DNA from: Trichoplusia ni
Lineage: Eukaryota; Arthropoda; Insecta; Lepidoptera; Noctuidae
Direction: 5' to 3'
NCBI RefSeq assembly: GCF_003590095.1
Contig: NW_020800309.1
Span: 372,001 to 436,000 of the forward strand
Length of the DNA: 64,000 bases
Positions 1-10,145 of this stretch are shown one piece after another. A model generated the notes under the pieces. That model had not been told where the DNA came from. It saw only the letters and a program-made list of their open reading frames with translations, and ran no database searches. Made by a program: the position numbers and the translations under genes. Numbering within the stretch: the first letter of the stretch is position 1; every line of letters starts with the position of its first letter.

Positions 1-248
1 GTATGAGACACGTATTTTTTCCTTTTTCAGAAAAACTAATTGACAATGATTAACTGCTTTAAAGTTAAGGAGGCGCTTGTGACGTAACAATATGGTAAAA
101 TTTATACTAAATCGTGACGTCACGCGTAAGTTTCATTCACTGTACTTTGGTTAATTTATGTTTGCGGGACAAATTAAAAAATACGTATCCATTATTATAC
201 AAAAACTACAAGACGGACACTAAAAAAAAAATTGTCATCATCCCTATT
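1..248. mobile_element. Terminal-inverted-repeat element, copy 1 (cut by window edge)
   Basis: This stretch matches, in inverted orientation, 41894-42208 and part of 55828-55990. Its right end is the motif gtcatcatccctatt (234-248), which forms both ends of the complete copy at 41894-42208. The left end lies outside the window. A CRE-like palindrome, tgacgtca, sits at about 116-123 inside a conserved block. No coding capacity is visible, so it is probably a non-autonomous DNA transposon. Confidence 0.6.
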
Positions 249-2048
249 CATGTGGATTTTACTTAGCAAAACTTATTAACACTCTTGCTAAAAACTGGGT
301 AAGAAAACGTCTGCTAGAAACGGACCTGAGATTTATTCAAGGGAGGAGATATATAAAAACCATTTCAGATTAAAGAGGAGTCTAAAACAAGGTGATAAGA
401 AATATTCTTAAAAAATGTTAAAGACATTTATTTGTTTAAGAGAATAACTGTTTTCTTTATTTCATTAACATTTTTTGCTCCAAAAATTAATTAATATTTG
501 TTTTTTAAAACGTAATACACAACCTCACGACTATTCCCCGTTGAGAGGCCAATGATGAATACCGTAATCAGTAAATAGGCTTTCTGTCATCCATCAGGGA
601 ATACTTGTATAAATGCTAACAAATTATTCAATTTAATCTTGTTCATTTATAATTTAAACAGATTTCAACGATTACTAAATTAAATGTTTTATTTCAATTT
701 GAAGCTTTATTTTTAAGCAGTCTTTTGCCTTGCTTATTCGGAGTGTAGTTTAATTTACGCAATTACCAAAGAGGAATTATCACCACGTCTTACCTAATTC
801 TAGATTCATATACTTACTGCTGGATAGGTATATAAAAATGCAATTATTAAATGTAATTTATTTAGGTTCATGTGAAAATATATTTTGTATAAAATATATA
901 GTTCTGTTTTAAAGATAAATGTCAGTTTCGACAAAAATAAATATTGTCATCGTAATCTGTTCGAATGCAAAAGTACAACGCCTTTTCGTTTCTATTAAAT
1001 ACCTGTACTATCCCTAAAATCACAATGCAAGCATATTTTTTTTGCAATTTATGCAGATTTATTAAGTGGTGGTGGTAATTTGTTTTACCTTGAACTCCAG
1101 GCTTTGGCTCATGCCTTCCAAGTCTTTAATCAGCTTTTGCAAAAGCGCACAAGCGCTTTATGAGCAAGTGGCAATCTCGGCGTCATGGTGACGTGGATAC
1201 GTGATGCTAATAAACGATCTCTTTTTAAGATAAAATAGTAGAAGTGGGTTGAAAATTTATTTTAAAAACCTGGATTGTTTTAGATTTTTTTATACTTTCT
1301 TATTTTTACCTAAACTTGGCTACCTGGTTTGGGTTTGAAAAAAATAATGGTAAAGTGTATAGTAATGTGTGTAGTGAATTTTTTAGAGAATATACAAATA
1401 TTTATTCCTACCGATTTAAATCACTTAGCTCAAAGGAAATACAATTTAATCTTAACGCTTGATAATAATATTTTTTAACGGTCACACGCGTCTTTATTGA
1501 GTTCGCTTGACCAGTTTCAGGCTCAACCCGAGTTCTTGATCATGAGACATTAATATAGTAATTCATTTCTTCAAAGAGTTTACAAAAATGACCAGAATTA
1601 TTTACCTTACTCTTTACATTGTCATTTACAAAGTCCAATTTTCCATACCAGGCCTCCGATATATCTGTCATGAGTCAAATAGATAAGATTTTCTTTGTAG
1701 CCGAATGGAACCTACATGCAATCACATTGTGCCGTACGAAAACCTTTGAGCAATCAAGTGCTCCCTTCTCTGGCAAGATTTAATACGGACAGAGTACGTT
1801 TTTCAAGCATTCTGATACTACTTTAATATTTGTGTGTTGAATGACCTACATTGCTGATTCGATATAAAATTTGGTAGTGTATTAAAACGGATCATAAGGT
1901 TCTTTCGTTTTTAGTACTTTTTGAAATGATGTCTGTATTAATCTGTTTCTCTTTAGATGTTTATAAGATTAACGTGTCTATGTGTGTATCCGCCTGTCTC
2001 ATCGTAGCTGTTAGAGGATAAATTTAGGTTTCGTTTCTTTTTCTTTTT
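249..2048. other. AT-rich intergenic stretch
   Basis: No open frame longer than chance, no splice-bounded exon and no structured repeat can be supported here. A slightly GC-richer patch around 1085-1215 (ggcgtcatggtgacgtgg) does not extend into a reading frame. Confidence 0.5.
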
Positions 2049-2259
2049 AAAATTCCCGTGTCACGATGTTAGTTACCGTACTCCTCCGAAACGGCTTTAC
2101 CGATTTTTACCAAATTTTATATGCGTATTCAGTAGGTCTGAGAATCGGCTACTATCTATTTTTCATAACTCCAAGGGATAAGGGTTGTCCACCCTGAATA
2201 TTTTGTCTCCACTGTGATCATCGACTGTTAGGCGGTACGTAGTTCACCGGGACAGCTAG
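2049..2259 (+). mobile_element. Non-autonomous Helitron, 3' part
   Basis: The segment starts near 'tcccgtgtcacgatgttag', runs through 'ggtctgagaatcggctact' and 'gggttgtccaccctgaat', and ends 'gggacagCTAG|T' at 2256-2259. I recognise these blocks from a lepidopteran Helitron family, and CTAG followed by host T is the expected 3' boundary. The copy is shorter than full-length members, so it is internally deleted. The 5' TC end is not clear. Confidence 0.55.
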
Positions 2260-3616
2260 TATACGATGAAAAAATTAGATGTATAGTCGTGAGTCCACTG
2301 TGATCGACGCCGACATCAAGTTAACTGCAGGGTTAAGTTAATACAGTCTAGATAAGAAATAAGACGACATAGGCGAGTGCCTTGCTAAGTGCTTGTGCAA
2401 GTCTTGTCCATTGACAAGGATTCCATACTACAAGTCATTCACTACTGGTATCGGCATCGAATTGGAGATACACAAAAATCCCCTAGCTATCATGGTGGCC
2501 TTGCAGTTCCATTAATTGTTCGAAGTGCTGGTTCGATTCCAACAATAGGACTCCCATAGGCTGGTATTATACATATAAAACTATCTTAAATAAAACGCTT
2601 CAACTTCCACCCCAAACAAATTTGCAAACACGTATCGACGTATCCTAAAACGAAACTCTTTTAGCACTTCAATATAAATTGAATACTACTTTCCAGTCTG
2701 GTTTGGAATGAACCTAATACAAATCCAACTATCTGTCCGTCTGTGAACAGAATGGCAGAGTTCGCAAACTGCATTCTCAACACAGACCGCTGAAAACAAT
2801 AGGTATTCCTATTCTATCCAACTTTACTGAAACTATTCATTTAGCTGCTTTTTTAGGGATCGGCGGTGAATGTGTGGATTTTATTAATGGGTTTAAGGTT
2901 CTGTAGGGGGATAACAAAACGGTTGGCAATATTATGTTTTTTTTTTTCTATTCGATTGCTTTTTGACTCGCGAATTTACCTTCCGTTGCAATTAACGAAG
3001 TATGAAAACGTTAAGCGATTGAAAGATGCATGAATGATTATGATCAACTACTAATGACATAAATAATTTCCTTACAGAATAAAAAATAATAGAGCACCAA
3101 AAAATGAAATAACATTAATAAGATTGAAAAAGGACTTTATTTTTCTCTCATATCTTATTATATCGAGTCTAAATCTTATACAGAATAATTATAAAAAATA
3201 TATGAAAATTCAGGATTCTCGAGGCTGATTTCCATTTTTAGTAAATAAAAGCTATATCGCTAAAAATATACAATAACTTTATAATAATTACGTTCTTTCC
3301 TTAATTAAAATCCAAATTGATGTACGGAACCCTCGCTTTACTACTTGCACAGCTTTTTTCAAACATTTAAGGAAACAATTCCCATTTCGTATTTAAATTT
3401 ACGTAACGACGCATTCGTACCGGTAGCTACGAAATTTTCCGACGAAATAGTTTAACTTTTAACGTAATTGGTCCATTGCAACAATGTTAATATACATTGT
3501 TGCTACTTATTCTATAATTTTGTTGAACAATAGAACTGTCTTTCGCTGGACATTCTTTAAATATAGTAATGATTTATAATTAATAGATTTAAAAATCTGA
3601 TAAACGCGTTTTTAAA
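2260..3616. other. Intergenic stretch with an isolated tRNA-like B box
   Basis: Mostly unique AT-rich DNA. GGTTCGATTCC at 2530-2540 matches a polymerase III B box, but the sequence upstream does not fold as a tRNA and no SINE body follows. It is probably a decayed SINE head. Nothing else can be supported. Confidence 0.35.
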
Positions 3617-3790
3617 TGTCACTCCATTCAAATTTTATCAAAATCGTTTGAGCCGTTTTTACAGTCGTAAATTGCATTGTCATCGGGTTTGAAACTATCC
3701 TGAAAATTTCAGCCTGCTAGCTTATCGGGAAGTGCCTCAAAATTGAGTAGCAAAAACTCAAATGTAATAACAAACAAGAAAAGTAGTAGG
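3617..3790 (+). repeat. Dispersed repeat family R, copy 1
   Basis: One of four copies in the window (others at 24618-24830, 49745-49885 inverted, 55240-55450). Shared landmarks are 'gtcactccattcaaattt', 'gcattgtcatcgggtttgaa', 'cctgaaaatttcagcctg' and 'cttatcgggaagtgcctc'. The copies are diverged and non-coding. The class of element is not determined. Confidence 0.65.
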
Positions 3791-5857
3791 ACCACAATGC
3801 TAAGTGACTTTGTATAATCGCAAACGTCAATAAAACCGCTCAAAAGTATGGAGAAGACGGATAGGTCAAGGTCACGAATTAATTATCAAAGCGAAAGGTC
3901 ATCCCCATAAGAAATTGTTAATTTTTTTTCTACTGCTATTTTCTCCACATTACCTATGCAAATAAATAATTTCATTATTTCATTCCTTCTCTATCTTTCT
4001 TTGAGCTTTATATAGCATAGTAATTGGCAAGTTTGGTGAGATGTGTTTAAGCTTAATTTTTCCTGCGACCTTGAAAAATGCGGTTTTAACTGAAGCTTGC
4101 TATTTCTACATTTACCATCTTTGGACACATGACCGCCAAAATACTGACTAGCAGTCACCCCAAAATCGGTCGGATACATCATCACTAGTACTCAAGGCCA
4201 AGAGATTAAAAGCCCTTGAACCCTATAAATGACCAAATGCTGACATAAACCCCCACTCGTCGCGTAGGAGTTATACAAACGACCTATATCCGTTTAAATC
4301 CTATGATTTCGGAAGCAGGTGCCTTCATATGCCGTGACAAGGGATTATTCTGTTCTAAATCGTATTAAAAGATTTGAATAACATAATTATGTGAGTAAGG
4401 TAAAATGGGTTGTGGAGGTCAGATGGGCAGATCATGTTGTGTGGGTATTTAGGTGATGCTGGTAACTGGACAGGATAAAACGTAGCTTGGGAAGCTCTTA
4501 AGGAGTTTGAAGATAATTAGATTGATTGTTAACACGCTGTTGCTAGCGGCATTCCTCTCTGTTTGTTTTTTATACCTGCAAAAACATTACCCTCAATCAA
4601 GTTGCCAGCTACGGCCATACCAAATTTCATCAAAATCGGTTCAGCCGTTTGAGTGCTAAGGGGTAGGAAATATACAATAAAAATGTTTTACGTCCAAGAA
4701 TCGTTGCTTATCGACCGATGATATCGATCTGTGAAAATTTCACCTTTGTTACATAGTTGAAATTTTCACACGGGTCACTACGGTCACTACGGGTGCGGTC
4801 TGTAACTCTTGCACTTTTCATGAGATTACAGTTTGGAGGGACAGACGGACAAATAAACGACAGCTGTACCTCTGTAATAGCGTTGCGATTTCACCGTTGT
4901 TGAACCTTAAAATAAATTGAACAGCATCGGACGTAGCCTCTCAGTATAAAACTAAAATGTAGTTGTTCATTTTTCAAGCCGAACACTTTGCTTGGTTTAT
5001 TGCCTACATCGTAAACGGAAGATATTATTTTTCTTATACGCGGTGTGCGGTTTCCGCGGTACATTTTCTCAGCAAACTCCCCTTTGCGTATATTTGGCGT
5101 ACTTCCCGTAATATTGTGTAGTTTAGCGGACCATCACTGGATGGAAAATAAAGAGATACACGACTTGTTGACATTTCAAGGTTCAAATATTCAAAAAGAG
5201 TTCTGATGTTTTTTTTTTTGTAAACTTTGTTTCGGCACGCAGTTGATTGGGACTGTATACCTACTCAAAAATGAGGATTTTGGGTTAAGAAGCGTGGATA
5301 GATGACTATATTTCAATAAGATTATTTTGTCAAAATGGGACATGGAAAATAATATCATGAGGTATCATAACTAAGTGTTAGAAGCGCCTTTATTTCAATA
5401 CACATAAAGTATTACATGTGAACATGAACAAAAAGAACTTATCACCTAAAGTCACCTTTAGTTACTTATTTTTAAAGTAAGGTTCGAAAAAGAGACTGAG
5501 ATTTTTCAGCTTTGTAACTAAAAAAAATGCAGATTTTTCCTAAATGCGAAATCCTCGCTACATTTCCTTGACAGTAAGATATTATATAACCAGGTATGTA
5601 TGTTTTACTAGAACAAACTAAACTCTTTGTATGACAAAATAATAGTAAAACAACAAATAACTCATTTATTAGGGACAAAAGTGTAACACAAACAAGGAAA
5701 CTCAATTAACGTAATCTTTGGAAAGCTTTTAAGTACACCAAAGGAATCCCCGTGTTCTATTCAAAGGAAATAATAGGAAATGGGCAATAGTTAAGGTAGG
5801 TTCAAACTAAAACTACGGTAACATTTCATTTTGGTATGTGGAATCTTCATCTATATA
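3791..5857. other. Intergenic stretch with degenerate repeats
   Basis: At 4615-4660 there is a diverged 'caaatttcatcaaaatcggttcagccgt' motif and at 4795-4870 a diverged segment related to the gtccgtctgtc repeat. Both are common tails of old lepidopteran repeats. The remainder shows no supported gene. Confidence 0.4.
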
Positions 5858-6238
5858 CATCGTGATTTTTTTGTCGTCTTACAAAAGCAGCCCAGTTCAT
5901 GTATCCAATGACTAGAACACGTTCATGATAAAAAATATTTATTTATGAGATTTGAATTAATTTAAAATGCAATTCTTATTTAATATTATGATGAAATTCG
6001 TAGTTTTTTAGAAACACAGCTCTGTTGCGAGCGCGGTCCGAGCCTTGTAACAATGGTAAGGGGCGCGGGCGGTGGCGTTTTTATCATTTTTAAGAGTATA
6101 TTTCTGATTTCTCTTGTTTAATTTTTCTTCGTACTTATTATCTTAGTTGATGATAAAAAAAAAAATCGCGCCCAGGGGTATTTTACGTCGGATACATGAA
6201 CTAGGCTACTTTTGTAAGACGACTAAAAAATCACCGTG
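5858..6238. mobile_element. TA-flanked MITE with ~50-bp inverted repeats
   Basis: The first ~49 bases (catcgtgatttttttgtcgt...gttcatgtatcc) are the reverse complement of the last ~49, with about five mismatches. TA lies directly outside each end (5856-5857 and 6239-6240), as expected for Tc1/mariner-type insertion. The interior includes a GC-rich patch at about 6015-6075 and no reading frame. The superfamily is inferred only from the TA duplication. Confidence 0.75.
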
Positions 6239-6321
6239 TATAATACATCATCATAATTCCCCTGCCCTTATACAAATTATTATTTAGGGTCGGCACAACA
6301 TGTCTTCTTCTTCCATGACTG

Positions 6322-6370
6322 CACGGATAGGCAAGTGGTTAAAGTCACAAAGCCAAACCCATATTTGCCC
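6322..6370 (+). mobile_element. SINE family A, 5' head fragment
   Basis: The sequence 'gcacggataggcaagtggtt aaagtcac' matches the tRNA-like head of the SINE seen in full at 51212-51425 and inverted at 59452-59629. It lacks the SINE body. It lies 27 bases past the stop codon of the minus-strand integrase-derived gene, within its probable 3' UTR. Confidence 0.5.
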
Positions 6371-6397
6371 CTACAACGGTGATAACAGAATATTTAC

Positions 6398-7312
6398 TCA
6401 GTTTTTAAACATTAAATCAGAGGGAATCCCAACAATATCCTCTGCTCCAATGCGAACTATATTCTTTTTAGTCGTATTCATTTTCAATTGAACGATGTGA
6501 CATCCTATGTCCCAATTTCTGCTTTTCTTCTCCTCGCACCAACAATTCAACTGTTTCAAAACTTCAGAAGTGTCACTATCTATTACTTCACCAGGTGCTA
6601 AATCTACTGGAACATCTGTATTACAACACATCTTAACTGCCTTCTGCAGCAAATTTTTATAAAAACCCGCCTTGTTCGGCACTACAATGGTGCCAGGCGG
6701 ACCAAACTCCAAAAAGATTCTCGATAAAGTGACAATCGTTCCTTCTGGCTCGCTTGGAATCTGTCTTAATATAACGAAATTCGACATGTTCTCTTTGCAA
6801 ATCAATAAAGAGCATGAAATGTTTTTGCAAGTATTTGTAGCGAATGGAAGGATGTTCATCCGCCATGTTTTGCCTTTAGATAACTTGAATTGTAAGTCTG
6901 GAGGCCCTTCTGGATAACAATGAGTACAAGCATTTAAAACATCACGTACCTTCCGTTGAGACAGACAATAACACCTTTTCATCTTCTTAATCGTTGCCTC
7001 CTTATAGAGATGTTCAAGACTACAATGATGTCTAAAAGCAACATCGAAAATCTCCTCATCCGATAAAACCGGATAATATCGATTATTATATTGTCTCCGC
7101 ATCAAAACTATCCCCTCCGGAAACTTCGTGATTTTGAATTTGTCCGTTTCCATAACGTTATTTTCGATATCTTTAATGATTTTTTGAATACCTTGTTTAG
7201 TGGATAGGTGGCCGCACGGTATATGGTGACTTTTGATTGCTTCTAAGTAGCGTTGTTTTGCGGCGTCGTAATCTTTGAATGTTTCTTTCCATCTGTTATC
7301 GTCGGACGCCAT
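6398..7312 (-). CDS. Integrase-derived (KRBA2-like) protein, catalytically degenerate
   Basis: This is an intact, intronless frame of 304 residues. The N-terminus (RWKE at 7-10) and C-terminus (NWDIG at 266-270, then HIVQLKMN) follow the layout of insect KRAB-A domain-containing-protein-2-like proteins, which derive from a retroelement integrase. The zinc-binding HHCC pattern is kept: H96, H101, C129, C132. The core fold looks recognisable (TWRMNIL at 149-155, FLEFGPPGTIV at 200-210). However, the first catalytic Asp is Asn153, and the second Asp block, normally SDNG, reads VPNKAGFY (211-218). A Glu at 250 may correspond to the third residue. DNA joining activity is therefore unlikely, while zinc-dependent protein or DNA binding remains possible. 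The start has a good context (caaaATGG) and follows a CpG-rich upstream region. No LTRs, gag or reverse transcriptase flank it, which favours domestication over a live element. A decaying copy with a chance-open frame is the alternative. Confidence 0.75.
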   Translation of the reverse strand: MASDDNRWKETFKDYDAAKQRYLEAIKSHHIPCGHLSTKQGIQKIIKDIENNVMETDKFKITKFPEGIVLMRRQYNNRYYPVLSDEEIFDVAFRHHCSLEHLYKEATIKKMKRCYCLSQRKVRDVLNACTHCYPEGPPDLQFKLSKGKTWRMNILPFATNTCKNISCSLLICKENMSNFVILRQIPSEPEGTIVTLSRIFLEFGPPGTIVVPNKAGFYKNLLQKAVKMCCNTDVPVDLAPGEVIDSDTSEVLKQLNCWCEEKKSRNWDIGCHIVQLKMNTTKKNIVRIGAEDIVGIPSDLMFKN

Positions 7313-7445
7313 TTTGTGACGCGTGAGCTGTGCACGCGGTGCGGTACGCGGTGCACGCTGGCTGCGGGAGTACTAAACGCTAACGAGAGCGCCACGCCGC
7401 GACGCGTGCGGGGGGTCCGCAATCGTGGTAGTCGTACGTGCGACA
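7313..7445 (-). promoter_or_regulatory. CpG-rich putative promoter and 5' UTR
   Basis: Directly upstream of the integrase-derived gene is a ~130-bp block dense in CG dinucleotides (for example gcacgcggtgcggtacgcgg) within otherwise AT-rich DNA. Its position just before the start codon suggests a promoter or 5' UTR. No TATA box or initiator can be assigned with confidence. Confidence 0.45.
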
Positions 7446-8215
7446 AAGACAGCTATAACGTGTGTGAATTTTTTGAGATAGCGATATGCGATTACTGCAA
7501 CATAATTTTTTTGTCATTATTCTGATGTATAAATAGTGATTTCCTGTTTGTAAATGTTTTATGCATCATTTTATTTTTATGTTTTAATACTACCTGCCTA
7601 TATTAAAAATATACTTTTTTTGGCTTCATATTTTTAGGGAAGTACTTTTAAGTTGAGTATTCGTAGTTTGTAATTATCATGGTAATAGGGGACTTTTGTG
7701 AAATACCGTCAAGTGAATATAATATCAAAATCTTTTATTCCACGATCATTCTCAGATACTTACCAAAAAGATTTTATACATATTAGACGCAAAAAAAAAA
7801 TACATCCTGCTACCACAAAGCACAATTGGCTGATACACGTAGAATAACCACACAACACATAATATGCAAAATAAACCAAGGTTCCGTGACCGCAGTTCAA
7901 TCAGTACAAGAGCTTGTCCCGCCTTTCATGTGGTCACCTGATTCGTAATGGACGGATGCAGTTTTAAAGTGGAGACACCGTATCGGCTATCTGTAATTGA
8001 GTTTTGGAACTCTTACTCACACTTGCATTATTGTTGTTAGGTACCTACAATTTAAGGCTGGATTTTTACGGTGCCACATTATCGGGCTTTAAATATTTTA
8101 TAAGTTATCATAAAGTACCTGCATAATTAAGAATATATAACTACGAGAAAATAGCAGCATCAAATTTTTAAACAAGAAGAAATCGTAATTTAAAAATAGT
8201 GTCTTATATTTTTTT
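7446..8215. other. Intergenic stretch
   Basis: AT-rich sequence between the integrase-derived gene and a SINE. No reading frame, structured repeat or RNA gene can be supported. Confidence 0.45.
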
Positions 8216-8375
8216 TGTTTTTGTTTTGAAAAACGTCTCCCGCACTATGGAATTTAATCCTTGTGTCGCGGGGGGTTTACAAACATACAACTCACATGCA
8301 CAAAAAAGACACCCAGACTCAGAACAAGCATTCGTGGATCACACAAATGCTTGTCCTACGCAGCCACGAGGCGGA
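8216..8375 (-). mobile_element. SINE family A, head-truncated copy
   Basis: Read on the minus strand it has the body 'acaaatgcttg...tctgagtctgggtgtctttt' and the tail 'cacaaggattaaattcc', matching 51212-51425. The tRNA-like head is missing or too diverged. Open frames over this interval arise from the SINE and are not genes. Confidence 0.7.
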
Positions 8376-8719
8376 CAATTTCACAAGTACATACCTAAGA
8401 ACAGTAATCCTGTTACTGACGTCATTTCTAATACTAAAACATTATTTGTCTCTTATAATAACATTTAATCTTTGAGTCATCTCATAATGAATGCGCAAGC
8501 ACAACTGTAGATTACACAAGAAGTAAGTCAGCGAGAGAATGCAAAATTTTAATTGTATTTCTAGAGGCAATTAAGATTAAATGTTTTATAGATGTAAAGA
8601 CATAAAATATCAATAAATAACTGATATAGTGATTCCCATTACTAATAATACACGTTGATATTTTCCCCACAGAACACCAATCATAGCCTGGACTTGAAAA
8701 TGGACAGCCCAGTGGCAAT

Positions 8720-9050
8720 AATTGAGGATTGGATTAACTTACCTAAGTGACATCCAATCGTAATTTTATGAAGGTTGATCTGAAATATAATTGATTAACA
8801 GAGTAGTATTCCCATTCGCTACTGTGTGGCATCGCGAATTTATTCAGAGAATAAAAAAAAAAAAGTTTTTTAGTCTATGGCAACTCACAACTAAACGTCA
8901 CTGATTTAGAGCTAACCATGATTTTGTGGGTCCCATTATGCCAGGGTTCAGCTATTGTTGCTGGGGTTGGGGTGGGTGATTATATTTCAGATCAACCTTC
9001 ATAAAATTACGATTGGATGTCACTTAGGTAAGTTAATCCAATCCTCAATT
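8720..9050. repeat. Fold-back unit at left end of copy 1
   Basis: Perfect 70-bp arms (8720-8789 and 8981-9050) are reverse complements around a ~190-bp spacer that includes most of the left 128-bp terminal repeat. Immediately after it, 9047-9093 repeats the 47-bp right terminus (14343-14389) in inverted orientation. The left end is therefore a composite of two terminal modules. Confidence 0.85.
8774..8901. repeat. Left 128-bp terminal inverted repeat, copy 1
   Basis: It begins gttgatctgaaatataattg and ends ctaaacgtcac. The reverse complement is at 14249-14376 with only trivial differences in the A/T run. Confidence 0.85.
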
Positions 9051-9230
9051 TTATTTCATGTTGATCTGAAATATAATTGATTAACAGAGTAGTTGTTCAG
9101 AGATTGAGGCATAATGGGTGCATCTTATAAGCCTGGATATGATGAATGACGGTTAAGGCTTTATAATTATTAAGATATCTATTTATAGTGGCATATTATC
9201 CTAATATTAGTATCTATATTTGTTTTTATC

Positions 9231-9582
9231 CATATATTCTGTCATACACATTGATTATTGATCAACTATTAATTTTCATTTTTTATAAAATTAGTCTGTA
9301 GTAATTAACAAATTTTTCTAAATGCCAAATTTGTAAGCCAAAAGGGCAGAACATGTTGATGCATATATTGTCCTTATATTTTCACCACATCAAAAAATGT
9401 TTAATACATATATTCTGTCATACACATTGATTATTGATCAACTATTAATTTTCATTTTTTATAAAATTAGTCTGTAGTAATTAACAATTTTTTCTAAATG
9501 CCAAATTTGTAAGCCAAAAGGGCAGAACATGTTGATGCATATATTGTCCTTATATTTTCACCACATCAAAAAATGTTTAATA
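9231..9582. repeat. 176-bp tandem duplication inside copy 1
   Basis: Two units of 176 bp beginning catatattctgtcatacaca (9231 and 9407) are almost identical, and the same pair is present in copy 2. The duplication therefore predates the separation of the two copies. Confidence 0.85.
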
Positions 9583-9714
9583 CATGTTTTAGGCAAATAA
9601 ATACTTCTTTATCTTTGTTCTATTACTGAGATTAATGTAATATGAGTTTTTAAGTGGAACAATGAACAAATTTTATGTTATGTTACACATGTTTATGCAA
9701 ATAAATATATCTTT

Positions 9715-10145
9715 ATCAATTGTTCCACATATTGTGGAGACTGTGTCCACCAATTTCATGATTGACTATTAATTACCAATTTGTGCTCTTTTTGACATCA
9801 ATGTAACTATGACTTTTTTTAAGTCATACAAATTTCCTGCACCTTGTGCAATTTGATACTTAACCATTAGCTTTTAACAATGTAACTATGGATTTTGAGT
9901 AAGACACATTTCCAATACATAGTGATATTGTGTACAGTTTGATAATTAATTATTCATTATTAACAATGTAACAATAAATTTTTAGTAACAAATTTTCTAC
10001 ACATTGTGTTAATTGTGTCAAACAATTTGATAATTATTTTTAATTATTTACAATGTAATTATGATTTTTTTAGTAATACAGATTTTCTTCATATTGTTTT
10101 AATTTTGCCATAAAATTAGATAATTAGTTACTAATTTTTGCTCTT
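9715..10145. repeat. Degenerate tandem repeats, period roughly 80-100 bp
   Basis: Blocks with the motif 'acaatgtaactatg...agtaa...ttttc..cattgtg..aatttgataatta' recur five or more times with heavy divergence. The same set occurs in copy 2 at about 32855-33285. The period is irregular. Confidence 0.5.

Noticed and set aside
7243..7525. Frames overlapping the CpG-rich region on both strands
   Set aside because: Stops are rare in GC-rich DNA, so frames open by chance. They overlap the start of the integrase-derived gene in other frames.
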